Counted from the stretch's first letter, positions 1-8,959 are shown. The stretch: 64,000 nucleotides of DNA from Oceanihabitans gracilariae (GCF_042684485.1 NZ_JBHULM010000011.1:1178001-1242000); one strand, 5' to 3'. The notes: generated from the letters alone by a model not told the origin. Program-made: numbers and translations.

Positions 1-2
1 AA

Positions 3-1736
3 AATATTATTGGCAAGTATAGAAAACTCTAATGTATTTAATGTGTAATTTACACTAGCATCTACCACTGCGTAGCTTTCTCCAGAAGTTCTTTCGGCAT
101 ATTTATAAATAATATTTTGCGATAGGTTTTTTATAAACTGCGTTTGTAAGCTTGCTGTTGCATGGTGTTTTAAAGAGTTTATAGAGTATCTTGAAAAATT
201 GCTAGAAACGGCTTTTAAATCGTCTTCTAAAAATGAGTAACCTACAGCAAAACCTTGGTTAAAAGTATTAAGAGTAAAACCATAAGAAGCATTAAATTCT
301 ATACCTTTTGTATTTAAATCTCTAATGTTTGTAGCTTGCCATAAGTCTGCTTCGTTTTCTTTAATAAAGTCTATTAGTTTTTTAGAGTCTCTATTAAATG
401 CTGCTAGTGAAACATTAAATTTTCCTGAGTTAAACTTAATACCTAATTCTTCTGCAATGGCTTCTTCTGGATCCAGATTTTCATTACCTAAGGTGGTTGG
501 GTCACTATAATATAAATCGGTATAGGTTGGTATTCTGTAGGTATAACCAATGTTTCCGTAGATTTTTAAGTTGTTATTGATTTTGTAACCAAGATCTATA
601 CCTGGAAAAGCGTGAAATTTAAAATCGGAAAAATAATTTACAGCAATACCAGGAGTAATATCAAGCTTATCATTAGCTAGTGAAAAACGATGTTCTAAAA
701 ACAGCGTTGTCATAAAACGATTTCTAGAACCTAAATTATTACTAGATAAATACACTTTTGCAATGTCTACACCAAAACCAGTAACACCAATTTTAGACTT
801 GTAGGAAGCATCTAAAGCAGCACCAACTTTATTGGTTTGGTGTAAGTTTCTGTAAATAGAAGGGTCTTGTCTTACAAAAATGTAGGTGTCTTGATTGCGT
901 TTCCAATATAGTTTTGGTTTTAGGGTTAGCTCACCTTTTTTGATTTCGGAAGTAATCCCAATTAAACTAGCTTGTGTTTCTTCGTATTGATCCGTTGCTG
1001 TAGGACTAGCATAAAAACCGTTAGCTCCAAATTTTCTTTCTTGAAAGGAAGCAATTAGGTTTATAGGTGTTTTGTTGGTGTTGAAACTACTTTTAATAAA
1101 ATAATTTTGATTGTCATAATCGGTATTATACCTGTATCCATCTGAAGTATTTCTAGAAACCTGAATAATATGCGAAGAATTTTTTAATTGGCTACTCACC
1201 ATAACAGCACCATGAAGTTGGCCATAAGATCCAGCTTGTGCATTAACTGCTACACTATTTTCGGTATTTTTTTTGGTTACTATATTAATGGCTCCTGTAA
1301 AAGCATTTTGTCCAAAAACACGAGCAGCAGGACCTTTAATAACTTCTACACGTTCAATAACATCTAGAGGCAATGCCATATTCATGGTATGGTGTCCTGT
1401 TTGTGCATCATCCATTTTTATACCATCTACTAGTAGTAAGGTTTGGTCAAAACCACCACCACGAATGTATAAATCTGCTTGCATACCAGCAGTACCACGT
1501 CTTCTTATATCTACACCAGCAACTTGTTGTAATAAATCGGCAACATTAGTTGTTGCGCTTTTTTTAATGTCTTCTTGCGTGATTACTGTTATGGTTCTAG
1601 AATTTTTAGAAAAAGGTAAATCTATTCTAGTAGAGGTAATGACAACAGAATCTAATTGTTGTTCTTTTTCTAAATCTTGAGCTTGTGTTGTTATAGAAAA
1701 CAGTACAAGAAACATGCATAATGAAGTTAATTTCAT
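3..1736 (-). CDS. TonB-dependent outer-membrane receptor, BtuB-like (3' end cut by window edge)
   Basis: This minus-strand frame stays open from an ATG at 1734-1736 to the left edge, giving 578 codons without a stop. It begins with a signal peptide (MKLTSLCMFLVLFSITTQA), followed by a TonB-box-like stretch (LDSVVITSTR) and a plug domain with DLLQQVAGVDIRRRG, the conserved IRGGG block and VEVIKGPAARVFGQNAFTGAINIVT. The rest has alternating beta-strand character typical of a 22-strand barrel. There is no carboxypeptidase-like N-domain, so it resembles the BtuB/vitamin-receptor type rather than SusC. The visible end (LANNIF) looks like the last barrel strands, so perhaps 20-40 residues are missing. 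The substrate cannot be read from sequence. It is divergent from the MocR-type gene at 1815, which is the obvious candidate regulator. Confidence 0.9.
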   Translation of the reverse strand, partial: MKLTSLCMFLVLFSITTQAQDLEKEQQLDSVVITSTRIDLPFSKNSRTITVITQEDIKKSATTNVADLLQQVAGVDIRRRGTAGMQADLYIRGGGFDQTLLLVDGIKMDDAQTGHHTMNMALPLDVIERVEVIKGPAARVFGQNAFTGAINIVTKKNTENSVAVNAQAGSYGQLHGAVMVSSQLKNSSHIIQVSRNTSDGYRYNTDYDNQNYFIKSSFNTNKTPINLIASFQERKFGANGFYASPTATDQYEETQASLIGITSEIKKGELTLKPKLYWKRNQDTYIFVRQDPSIYRNLHQTNKVGAALDASYKSKIGVTGFGVDIAKVYLSSNNLGSRNRFMTTLFLEHRFSLANDKLDITPGIAVNYFSDFKFHAFPGIDLGYKINNNLKIYGNIGYTYRIPTYTDLYYSDPTTLGNENLDPEEAIAEELGIKFNSGKFNVSLAAFNRDSKKLIDFIKENEADLWQATNIRDLNTKGIEFNASYGFTLNTFNQGFAVGYSFLEDDLKAVSSNFSRYSINSLKHHATASLQTQFIKNLSQNIIYKYAERTSGESYAVVDASVNYTLNTLEFSILANNI

Positions 1737-1775
1737 AATAAAAAGTATTGGTGTTTATTAACGCTGCAAAATTCG

Positions 1776-1829
1776 TAACTTTCCGGATCATTAAAGTAGT
1801 CCAGTTTTAAAACAATGCATAGTCCGGTT
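1776..1829. promoter_or_regulatory. Divergent TonB receptor / MocR control region with direct repeats
   Basis: The 78 bases between the two divergent start codons hold a near-consensus plus-strand -7 box TAACTTTC (1776-1783) for the regulator gene. Two copies of AGTCC(A/G)GTT lie at 1798-1806 and 1821-1829, 23 bases start to start, the second just inside the regulator's reading frame. MocR-family proteins are known to bind direct repeats in such intergenic regions, so these are candidate operator half-sites. An ACTTT/AAAGT inverted repeat (1778-1797) overlaps the box. Function is inferred from position and repetition only. Confidence 0.4.
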
Positions 1830-3308
1830 GAAGACATATTAAAAAGCTTAATACAATTTGAAAAGTCGCCCAATACTTCTATTTATATTCAAATAACGCA
1901 GCAAATTATTAATGCCATACAAAGAGGCTATTTGGTAGAAGGTACGGCTTTACCAGGAACAAGAAAATTTAGTACACTACTTTCTATAAATAGAAATACT
2001 GCAGTAGCTGTATATGATGAGTTGGCATCACAAGGTTGGGTAGATATTGTAGCCAACAAAGGTACCTTTGTATTAAAACCAGAAAAGAAAACCGTTGCTA
2101 TTAAAGCAGCATCACAAGGATTAGAAAAATTAAAAACCTACCCGAAAACTGCAGGATTTCCATTTCAATCGTCTTTTCATTTGGCTTCTACCGAAGAATT
2201 TTCGGTAAGTAAATATGTAATTAATGATGGACAACCCGATTTAAGGTTACATCCTACACACCAGTTTTCACGATGGTATAGTGCGTCTATGAAACGTGCT
2301 TCATTAATTTCAAAATGGAATCAAAGCCAAGAGCAATCATACACTACTTTTAGCAAACAGCTATGTAATTATTTAAATGCTACTAGAGGTTTTCATATAA
2401 AACCACAAAGCATAGTGAGTACACGAAGCACAGAAATGAGCCTGTACATTGTATCGCAGCTTTTAATACAAGAACAAGATGTTGTGCTTGTAGGAGATTT
2501 AAGTAATTACAAATCGAATATGATTTTTCAGCAAGCAGGAGCTAATATAAAAACCATTCCTGTAGATGCACATGGAATAGATGTAGATTTTATTGAGCAA
2601 AACTTTACTAAAGGAAGCATTAGATGTGTGTATGTTTGTGCGCATAGGCAATACCCTACAACAGTAACGCTTACTGCTGAAAGAAGATTACAATTATTAC
2701 AACTAGCAAAAGCATATCAATTTGCTATTATAGAAGATGATTTTGATTATGATTTTCAGTTTGAAGGCTCTGCAATGGTGCCTATGGCAAGTGCAGATGG
2801 AGCAGGTGTTGTTATTTATTTAGGAAGGTTAGGACAGTCTTTTTTCCCTAGTTTTCAAATAGGATTTGTAGTAGCTCCAGAAAATATTATTAACGAAGCA
2901 AAAAACTACTTACAAATATTAGATAAGCAAGGAGATTTAATACAAAAACAAATACTTACAGAGCTTATTGCAGAAGGAGAAATACACCGATTAATAAAAA
3001 AGAACATTACTATTTACAAGCAAAGACGTGATTGTTTGTGTGCTTGTTTATATACGCATTTTAAAGGTCATGCTACTTGGCAAGTTCCAGCAGGAGGTTT
3101 GGCTGTTTGGTTATCTTTTTCCTCAAGTATCTCTCTTATTAAACTTGCAGAAAAAGCAAAAACACACAATTTGTTTTTACCCAAAACCGTGTTGTATCAA
3201 AATAAAGATGTTTGTGCTATACGCTTGGGGTTTGGACACCTAAATGAAACAGAAATAGAAGCTACTATTGCTATTTTAAAACAATCTTTTAATGCTGTAT
3301 TGCAGTAG
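1815..3308 (+). CDS. MocR/PdxR-type GntR-family regulator with degenerate aminotransferase domain
   Basis: A 497-residue protein with the two-part MocR layout. An N-terminal GntR winged helix-turn-helix (about residues 18-88) includes IYIQITQQIINAIQRGYL, ALPGTRKFSTLLSINRNTA and the wing GTFVLKP. A fold-type I aminotransferase-like domain (about 135-495) follows. That domain keeps its general landmarks (IIEDDFDYDFQF near 306-316, CAIRLGF near the C-terminus). At the position of the family's SK lysine, however, it reads YLGRLGQSFFPSFQIGF, with Gln341 where the PLP Schiff-base lysine should be, and the EDDYD tyrosine is Phe310. It probably senses a ligand without covalent PLP, or has lost ligand sensing. 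It is divergent from a TonB-dependent receptor, its likely target, and ends 7 bases from a convergent hydrolase gene. Confidence 0.85.
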   Translation: MHSPVEDILKSLIQFEKSPNTSIYIQITQQIINAIQRGYLVEGTALPGTRKFSTLLSINRNTAVAVYDELASQGWVDIVANKGTFVLKPEKKTVAIKAASQGLEKLKTYPKTAGFPFQSSFHLASTEEFSVSKYVINDGQPDLRLHPTHQFSRWYSASMKRASLISKWNQSQEQSYTTFSKQLCNYLNATRGFHIKPQSIVSTRSTEMSLYIVSQLLIQEQDVVLVGDLSNYKSNMIFQQAGANIKTIPVDAHGIDVDFIEQNFTKGSIRCVYVCAHRQYPTTVTLTAERRLQLLQLAKAYQFAIIEDDFDYDFQFEGSAMVPMASADGAGVVIYLGRLGQSFFPSFQIGFVVAPENIINEAKNYLQILDKQGDLIQKQILTELIAEGEIHRLIKKNITIYKQRRDCLCACLYTHFKGHATWQVPAGGLAVWLSFSSSISLIKLAEKAKTHNLFLPKTVLYQNKDVCAIRLGFGHLNETEIEATIAILKQSFNAVLQ

Positions 3309-3315
3309 GTTGTTA

Positions 3316-4281
3316 TTATTGCTGCATAAAGGTTTCAAATAAAGTGTAAAACTTTTCAGGTTCTTCTAAATACGGATTATGACCACTTTGCTCAAACATT
3401 TCAAACTGTGCTTGTGGCATAAAAGTTTTGTATTGTACTGCAAACTCTGGAGTAGAAACACCATCATAACGTCCTGCAAAAATGAGTGTTTTTGCTTTTA
3501 CGTTTTTTAATTCTTGTCTGTAATCTTGGTTAATCATACTACCAGAAACATCAAAATCACCATCTCTACCAATAATTGTGGTATATACATCATGAGCCCA
3601 ACCTCTATATTTTTCTTTAGGCGAATTTTGCTTCAAGCTAGTATTGTGATAATAAATATATTTTGTTGGGAAGTTGCCATACACCGATTTTAAAGGTTCT
3701 TGACTAGAAACATAGCCTAAAGCACGAAGCGAATCTACTTGTTTCCATTTTTCAGGAAAATGGGTTTTAGCGTAGTGGTTGTAACTATCGCAATTGGCTT
3801 GCCACATAGCACCAGAATGGAAACCGTTTATCAGTACCATTTTGTCTACATTATCTTTATATTTTATAGCGTAAGCTTGTGCAGGAACGGTTCCGTAAGA
3901 ATGTCCAACAAGTGAAATTTTATCAAAATGTAATAGCTTACGAAGCTTTTCTATAAGTTCTACATCTGCTTGTACCGAATACTCTGAAGCGTCTTTAGCG
4001 TTGTCACTTTTACCACGACCTAACCAATCAAAAAACACAACCGTATTGGTTTTATAGTATTGTCCAAAATTACCTTGCATATAATCGTGAGAGTTTCCTG
4101 GTCCTCCAGGAAGAAAGAAAATAGGAGCTCCACTACCTAAAACCTCTACATTAATTTTATAACCATCAATGGTGTAAAATTTAGATTCAAACTTCTCGAA
4201 TATATTGGGGTCTTGTTGTGCAGATAGCGTTGTACTTACTAAAACTAAAAGAATACTTAAAAGCTTTATTGGTGTTTTCAT
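3316..4281 (-). CDS. Secreted alpha/beta hydrolase, proline-iminopeptidase-like
   Basis: A 321-residue protein with an N-terminal signal peptide ending near LSAQQ (about residue 21), so probably periplasmic or exported. The alpha/beta-hydrolase fold is supported by the oxyanion-region motif LPGGPGNSHDY (57-67), FFDWLGRGKSD, the nucleophile elbow GHSYG with Ser128, a late Asp in FAGRYDG and the catalytic His in QSGHNPYLEEP. The GGPG motif and overall arrangement resemble the S33 proline iminopeptidase group, but many such proteins hydrolyse other amides or esters, so the substrate is not assigned. It is a single gene convergent with the MocR gene. Confidence 0.85.
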   Translation of the reverse strand: MKTPIKLLSILLVLVSTTLSAQQDPNIFEKFESKFYTIDGYKINVEVLGSGAPIFFLPGGPGNSHDYMQGNFGQYYKTNTVVFFDWLGRGKSDNAKDASEYSVQADVELIEKLRKLLHFDKISLVGHSYGTVPAQAYAIKYKDNVDKMVLINGFHSGAMWQANCDSYNHYAKTHFPEKWKQVDSLRALGYVSSQEPLKSVYGNFPTKYIYYHNTSLKQNSPKEKYRGWAHDVYTTIIGRDGDFDVSGSMINQDYRQELKNVKAKTLIFAGRYDGVSTPEFAVQYKTFMPQAQFEMFEQSGHNPYLEEPEKFYTLFETFMQQ

Positions 4282-4330
4282 ACAGGTTGTGGTTTCTGTA
4301 AATATACGTATTAATTAAAAAAGTAAGGAT

Positions 4331-4361
4331 AAAAAAAAATCCGCTTATTAGCGGATTTTTT
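4331..4361 (-). terminator. Rho-independent terminator of the flotillin operon
   Basis: The stem AAAATCCGC/GCGGATTTT, with a short TTATTA loop, is flanked by A-runs on the left and T-runs on the right, so it can work in both directions. It lies just after the flotillin stop codon on the minus strand. Confidence 0.8.
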
Positions 4362-4376
4362 AAAACAATTTGGTTT

Positions 4377-5798
4377 TTATTTTTCAGGACTATCTTCTAC
4401 AATTTCCGCAGAAGTTTGATCTGTTTTTATATCTTTTCCTTTTAAATATTCTGGTAATTCCATTCCAGCCATATTAAACATTTCTTGTAATGGAGGAACC
4501 GATTTGTACATTCCAGATAAGAAATTAGCAGTAGAAGATTTACCATCTTTATTACCACCATTTTCCCAAACAGTAACTTTATCAATTTTAATGTTTTTAA
4601 TGGCTTCTGATTGCATTCTTACTAATTCCGGAAGTTTATCTGCAATTAATAAAAGCACTGCGTCTTTAGAATTATCACCAGCGGCTTTTACTATTTGCTC
4701 CATACCAGCAGCTTGTTTGGTTAATATTTCAAACTGTCCTTGTGCTTCTGCTTGTGCTTTAAAAAGTATCGCATCTGCTTCTCCTTTTGCTTTTCTTCTA
4801 ATGCGTTCTGCTTCTGCTTCGGCATCAATTTCTACTTTCTTTTTATCAATTTCTGCAGGAACAATAATATCTGCAACTTGAGAAGAACGTTCTCTTTCTG
4901 CTCTTGCAGTTTCGGCTTCTTTTTCTGCAGCATAAGATTCTTCAAGGGCTTTTGCACTTTGTACTTTTTCGGATGCAATTGCTACACGTTCTGCTTCCGC
5001 TTCGCGTTGACGACGTAAAGAATCGGAATTAGCAACAGCAATTTTAGCCGTATTTTCACCTTCAACAGCCTGTGCATTTGCAGCAGCAACTTGTGTTCTT
5101 TCGTCTTGTACAGCATTTGCTTCACCAATAGAACCATCTCTAGTTTTTTCTGCTACCGATTTTCTAGCAGCATTTATTGCATGAGCAGCAGCTTCTTTAC
5201 CTAATGCTTCAATGTATCCAGACTCATCAACAATATCTGTAATGTTTACGTTGATTAGTTTTAAACCTACTTTTTTAAGTTCCGATTCTACACTTTGTGA
5301 AATGTTGGTTAAAAATTTATCTCTATCGTTGTTAATTTCTTCAATATCCATAGAAGCTACCACCAAACGTAGTTGCCCAAAAATAATTTCTTGTGCTAAT
5401 TCTTGAATATTATCTTGGTTTAAACCTAAAAGTCTTTCGGCAGCATTTTGCATGATTCCAGGTTCTGTAGAAACACCAATAGTAAAACGCGATGGTACAT
5501 TTACACGAATGTTTTGTTTGGATAATGCATTTACTAGGTTTACCTCTATAGATATAGGCGTTAAATCTAGAAACTCATAATCTTGAATCACAGGCATTAT
5601 AAAGGCAGCTCCACCATGAATACATTTGGCAGATTGGCCTCCACCAACTTTACCATAAACCACTAGAATTCGGTCTGAAGGACAACGTTTGTAGCGCTTT
5701 ATTAATATAATAAAGAATATAAAAATAAATAATACTGCAAAAATAATTGCAATAGGAAATCCTAAATTAAAGATCTCCTGTGTTAGAAGGTAGTTCAT
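4377..5798 (-). CDS. Flotillin/band 7 (SPFH) family membrane-scaffold protein
   Basis: A 473-residue protein with one N-terminal membrane segment (about 14-34, very rich in Phe and Ile). An SPFH/band 7 domain (about 40-210) follows, including ILVVYGKVGGGQSAKCIHGG and VNITDIVDESGYIEALGK. A long coiled coil of Glu/Ala-rich EAEAERIRRKAKGEADA type spans about 200-380. The length and layout fit bacterial FloT/YqiK-like flotillins, which organise detergent-resistant membrane domains. The gene overlaps the upstream NfeD gene by 32 bases, the classical NfeD-flotillin pairing, so the two are almost certainly translated together. A strong terminator follows. Confidence 0.93.
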   Translation of the reverse strand: MNYLLTQEIFNLGFPIAIIFAVLFIFIFFIILIKRYKRCPSDRILVVYGKVGGGQSAKCIHGGAAFIMPVIQDYEFLDLTPISIEVNLVNALSKQNIRVNVPSRFTIGVSTEPGIMQNAAERLLGLNQDNIQELAQEIIFGQLRLVVASMDIEEINNDRDKFLTNISQSVESELKKVGLKLINVNITDIVDESGYIEALGKEAAAHAINAARKSVAEKTRDGSIGEANAVQDERTQVAAANAQAVEGENTAKIAVANSDSLRRQREAEAERVAIASEKVQSAKALEESYAAEKEAETARAERERSSQVADIIVPAEIDKKKVEIDAEAEAERIRRKAKGEADAILFKAQAEAQGQFEILTKQAAGMEQIVKAAGDNSKDAVLLLIADKLPELVRMQSEAIKNIKIDKVTVWENGGNKDGKSSTANFLSGMYKSVPPLQEMFNMAGMELPEYLKGKDIKTDQTSAEIVEDSPEK

Positions 5799-6381
5799 GT
5801 GTTTTTTGTTTAATTGGTTCTATAGGTTTTTTTGTTTCGTTTACTATTAAAATACCATTACTAGTAACATCTACTACTTGTATGAGTGTACCAGATTTTA
5901 AATCGGTTAAAGAATCTGTAAGGGCTTCTAATTCACGTAAAGTACCTTGTACTCTTACGCTTACTTTTCCCATTTTAGATCGGTTGGCACCAATGGTTAG
6001 GTATACTTCACCAATAGCGTTAATGGCATTTTTATATTCTAAAGTTCCGCTATCTGCTAATTTTTCCATGGAATAAAACATGGCAGCCATAATGGCCATC
6101 ATTAACAAGCCACAACCTAGAGCGGTAATTACAGTTATTGGTTTTGAAAATCCAGCATTGTTACATGCAATACCAATCCAACCAAAAATGGTAAAAAATC
6201 CAACAAGATTTTTAAAAGTAATAAATTGAAATTCTATTCCTGTATCTACATCATCAAAATCATCTGCACCATCAATACCTGCAAAAGTGGTTATGATAAC
6301 AAATAAAAAAATCAAGGATGCAATAAAGGCAATCACCCAAAAGAATTGCGCAAAAGAATCTAAAGCAGAAAACCATTCCAT
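5767..6381 (-). CDS. NfeD-like membrane protein with C-terminal OB-fold
   Basis: A 204-residue protein with hydrophobic segments at about 12-34, 55-75 and 83-106 and a soluble C-terminal part (about 120-185). The C-terminal part includes IGEVYLTIGANRSKMGKVSVRVQG and TLIQVVDVTSNGILIV, which matches the small OB-fold of NfeD proteins. There is no protease domain, so it is the short form. NfeD proteins partner with flotillins, and the downstream flotillin gene overlaps this one by 32 bases. The role in assembling or stabilising flotillin platforms is inferred from the family and this coupling. Confidence 0.85.
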   Translation of the reverse strand: MEWFSALDSFAQFFWVIAFIASLIFLFVIITTFAGIDGADDFDDVDTGIEFQFITFKNLVGFFTIFGWIGIACNNAGFSKPITVITALGCGLLMMAIMAAMFYSMEKLADSGTLEYKNAINAIGEVYLTIGANRSKMGKVSVRVQGTLRELEALTDSLTDLKSGTLIQVVDVTSNGILIVNETKKPIEPIKQKTHELPSNTGDL

Positions 6382-6449
6382 AGTTAGTAGTTATATAAGA
6401 TTATGTGTGAAATATAAGACGTTTATAGCTGTCTTACAATTTTTTAACT

Positions 6450-6477
6450 AGAAGAATAAACATGTCTTTATTCTTCT
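6450..6477. repeat. Inverted repeat between the DUF2007 and NfeD genes
   Basis: Perfect 11-base arms AGAAGAATAAA and TTTATTCTTCT are separated by 6 bases. The element lies about 80 bases past the DUF2007 stop codon and 70 bases upstream of the NfeD start. The run after the stem on the minus strand is not T-rich, so it is a weak terminator at best. It could instead be an operator or transcript-stabilising hairpin. Confidence 0.45.
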
Positions 6478-6558
6478 TTGTGTTTTAATATATTTAGAAG
6501 CTTCAAATAATATATTTACACTTATATGTAGTTCATGTAAGTGTTTTGTTACAAAAAA

Positions 6559-6972
6559 TTATTTAATATTAAATTCTGTATTACAATCTTGACACTTGTA
6601 TTTGTTTTTTGCGTAAAACGGAAGCGTGCCAAAAAGGAAACCAGCAAGAAATGAAATAAAGGATTTAAAATCGGTAATGGTGGTAAACATTTCTATGTGT
6701 TTGCTATTACAATTTGGGCAGATAATAGCATTGCCTGCATCATCTACAGAATATTTTTCAATGGTTGAAAGAATATGTTGTGCCCTAAGCGCATCTTCTA
6801 CATATACTTTTAGTTTTACACCACCAATGGCATGACTAACTAAAGGATCTGTGTCTATGGTTAAGTTATCACTTAAAAATACAGGAATACCTTCAGACTC
6901 TAAGCGACCTTTTATTATTTGGGCTTCGGTAGAATATTGAAATTTAGCTATGGTTTTAAAGGTATTGCTCAT
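6559..6972 (-). CDS. DUF2007-domain protein with zinc ribbon and membrane segment
   Basis: A 137-residue protein. Residues about 6-75 (FKTIAKFQYSTEAQIIKGRL, GIPVFLSDN, GVKLKVYVEDALRAQHIL) match the DUF2007 'putative signal-transducing' fold. Residues 85-88 (CPNC) and 127-130 (CQDC) form two CxxC pairs that would build a split zinc ribbon. A hydrophobic stretch (about 104-120) lies between the pairs, so the ribbon may sit at the membrane. The biochemical role is unknown. It is a single-gene unit on the minus strand between two membrane-protein genes. Confidence 0.75.
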   Translation of the reverse strand: MSNTFKTIAKFQYSTEAQIIKGRLESEGIPVFLSDNLTIDTDPLVSHAIGGVKLKVYVEDALRAQHILSTIEKYSVDDAGNAIICPNCNSKHIEMFTTITDFKSFISFLAGFLFGTLPFYAKNKYKCQDCNTEFNIK

Positions 6973-7038
6973 TGTATTTCTATAAAAACAAAAATGCTTA
7001 ACTAGTAAACAAGGTTTACTAAAGTTACGCTTTTCTAT

Positions 7039-7575
7039 TTAGATAACCTTTTGTTTTAAAGCTTCTTTATCAATCCATTTATAATCATTGGCAATGGTAG
7101 CGTCTAAAAGATCTATGTTTAATTCTTCAGATAAATTATAAGCAATGTTTAATGCGTCTTCAAAGTTGTCTTTTTCGTAGAGTTTAAAGTGTTTGTTGTT
7201 GTTATACCATAAGTTTACTTCAAAAATGTACGTTCCATCAGCTAGTAATTGCAAAAAAATAGAAACATACTCATAGTTGTTTATGGTTGTCCATTTTCCT
7301 ATTTTAAAAGGACCAATTTCTGTAGCAGTTTTAAATTTTGATGCTTTTATATCTACATAAATTCTTTTTTGTCTACTAAAACCAATACCTATTGCTGTTA
7401 AATAAATAACACTTTCTGTCATGGTAGCAATAGTCTTGAAGTTGCTTAAATTGAGTATATTATATAAAAAAGAAGCGATAATAATTCCTAAAGCAGCAGT
7501 AAAAGCTAAGGCAGCAATAATGGTTTGCCATAATGGTTTTGGAGTTTCAGCTATGCTGATGTAGTCTTCTTTCAT
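7039..7575 (-). CDS. Hypothetical membrane protein
   Basis: A 178-residue protein of unrecognised family. It has two hydrophobic segments near the N-terminus (about 16-43 and 50-66). A soluble domain with beta-rich character (about 70-170) follows, containing KIGKWTTINNYEYVSIFLQ and FEVNLWYNNNKHFKLYEKDNFEDA, a layout reminiscent of small PH-like or DUF304-type membrane proteins, although no diagnostic motif is visible. It is divergent from umuC with about 125 bases between starts. No function is assigned. Confidence 0.7.
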   Translation of the reverse strand: MKEDYISIAETPKPLWQTIIAALAFTAALGIIIASFLYNILNLSNFKTIATMTESVIYLTAIGIGFSRQKRIYVDIKASKFKTATEIGPFKIGKWTTINNYEYVSIFLQLLADGTYIFEVNLWYNNNKHFKLYEKDNFEDALNIAYNLSEELNIDLLDATIANDYKWIDKEALKQKVI

Positions 7576-7661
7576 TTTTTAAATATATATCTTTTTTTAG
7601 AGAAGAGAACCCTTAAAAAGACCATGCCTAATTATTTTAGTTAATAAGATTTTTTTAGGTG

Positions 7662-7699
7662 AAGCAATTAAAATTGCTTTTCTACTATCTTTGTATTCT
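7662..7699 (+). promoter_or_regulatory. umuC promoter with palindromic operator candidate
   Basis: A perfect Bacteroidota -7 box TATCTTTG (7686-7693) lies only 6 bases before the umuC ATG at 7700, which predicts an almost leaderless transcript. Immediately upstream is a perfect inverted repeat, AAGCAATT-AA-AATTGCTT (7662-7679), covering the -33 region. A repressor bound there would block the promoter. That it is a damage-response (LexA-like) operator is inference. Confidence 0.6.
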
Positions 7700-8959
7700 A
7701 TGTTTGCACTTGTAGATTGTAATAATTTCTATGCTTCTTGCGAACGTGTTTTTAACCCGAATTTACAAGGAAAACCAGTCGCTATTCTTAGTAATAACGA
7801 TGGTTGTGTTATTGCACGTAGTGACGAAGCTAAAGCGTTGGATTTACCAATGGGAGCACCTATTTTTAAATGGGAAGCTTTCTGTAAAACCAACCATATT
7901 CATGTGCTTTCTTCTAACTATTCCTTATATGGCGATATGAGTTCGCGTGTTATGGAAATACTAAAACAGTTTACTCCAGATGTTGAGGTGTATAGTATAG
8001 ACGAATCTTTTCTAGAATTTAAAGGTTTTGAAAATTATGATTTTCATGATTATGGCATACAAATGCGAAAACGCATTTTACAATGGACAGGAATACCAAC
8101 ATCTGTAGGTATTGCACCAACAAAAGCTTTAAGTAAAGTAGCTAATAAGATAGCTAGAAAGTATCCTAAGGAAACCAAAGGAACTCACGTTATAGACACG
8201 GAAGAAAAAAGAATTAAAGCCTTAAAATGGACTAAAATAGAAGATGTTTGGGGAATTGGAAGAAGACTAAGCAAACGTTTAAAAGCAAAAGGTTGTAAAA
8301 CGGCTTATGATTTTACACAATTACCTGATGCTTGGGTAAAAGGTAATTTTTCGGTCATTGAATCGCGTTTAAAAAGAGATTTAGAAGGCATACCAACCCT
8401 ACAATTAGAAGAAAATAATAACATTAAGAAAATGATAGCTACTACACGTAGTTTTGAGTATACGTATTCTGATGTAGATAATATTAAGGAACGCATTTCT
8501 ACCTTTGCTACTAGTTGTGCCGAAAAATTACGAAAACAAGGTTCTAGTTGCCATGTTATTATTGTGCAATTAAGCAGTGATAGACATAAAAAAGATATAG
8601 AACAGCATAACGTAAGTAGAATGGTAAGTTTACCATACCCAACAAACTCCTCCTTGCTTATTAGTACGCAAGCTGTACAAGCTGCAATATCGATGTTTAA
8701 AAAAGGGATTAAGTATAAAAGAGCGGGAGTTATTGTTTCTGGTTTAGTACCAGTAGATAATTATCAGTTAGATTTATTTGAACAAGAAAACCCTAAGCAT
8801 AGGCATTTAATGCGTGCTATTGATGGTGTAAATAATAAATACGGAAGCCATAAAATAAAGCTAGGTGGTCAAGATTTAAAACGTACCTGGAAAATGCGTC
8901 AAGAACGTTTAACACCAAAATACACCACTAATATTAATGATATTATATGTGTAAAATAA
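7700..8959 (+). CDS. umuC: UmuC-like Y-family translesion DNA polymerase (Pol V catalytic subunit)
   Basis: A 419-residue Y-family polymerase that copies past damaged bases with its UmuD partner. Catalytic carboxylates are visible in ALVDCNNFYASCERVF (Asp at residue 5) and VYSIDESFLEF (the DE pair). The finger region GKPVAILSNNDGCVIARS, the helix-hairpin-helix segment IEDVWGIGRRLSKRLKAKG and a C-terminal little-finger domain follow. The C-terminal DUF4113-like ending (KYGSHKIKLGGQDLKRTWKMRQ..LTPKYTT) is characteristic of UmuC. A longer frame could begin at TTG 7691, but that codon belongs to the -7 box, so the ATG at 7700 is preferred. umuD follows 136 bases downstream on the same strand, the reverse of the E. 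coli order. Confidence 0.95.
   Translation: MFALVDCNNFYASCERVFNPNLQGKPVAILSNNDGCVIARSDEAKALDLPMGAPIFKWEAFCKTNHIHVLSSNYSLYGDMSSRVMEILKQFTPDVEVYSIDESFLEFKGFENYDFHDYGIQMRKRILQWTGIPTSVGIAPTKALSKVANKIARKYPKETKGTHVIDTEEKRIKALKWTKIEDVWGIGRRLSKRLKAKGCKTAYDFTQLPDAWVKGNFSVIESRLKRDLEGIPTLQLEENNNIKKMIATTRSFEYTYSDVDNIKERISTFATSCAEKLRKQGSSCHVIIVQLSSDRHKKDIEQHNVSRMVSLPYPTNSSLLISTQAVQAAISMFKKGIKYKRAGVIVSGLVPVDNYQLDLFEQENPKHRHLMRAIDGVNNKYGSHKIKLGGQDLKRTWKMRQERLTPKYTTNINDIICVK

Noticed and set aside
4740..5018. Plus-strand frame of 92 residues rich in Cys and Phe
   Set aside because: It is the antisense of the Ala/Glu-rich coiled coil of flotillin; the composition follows from the opposite-strand codons, and no promoter or ribosome site is seen.
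7691..7699. TTG start extending the umuC frame by three codons
   Set aside because: The TTG is part of the TATCTTTG -7 box; the ATG at 7700 gives the standard UmuC N-terminus.
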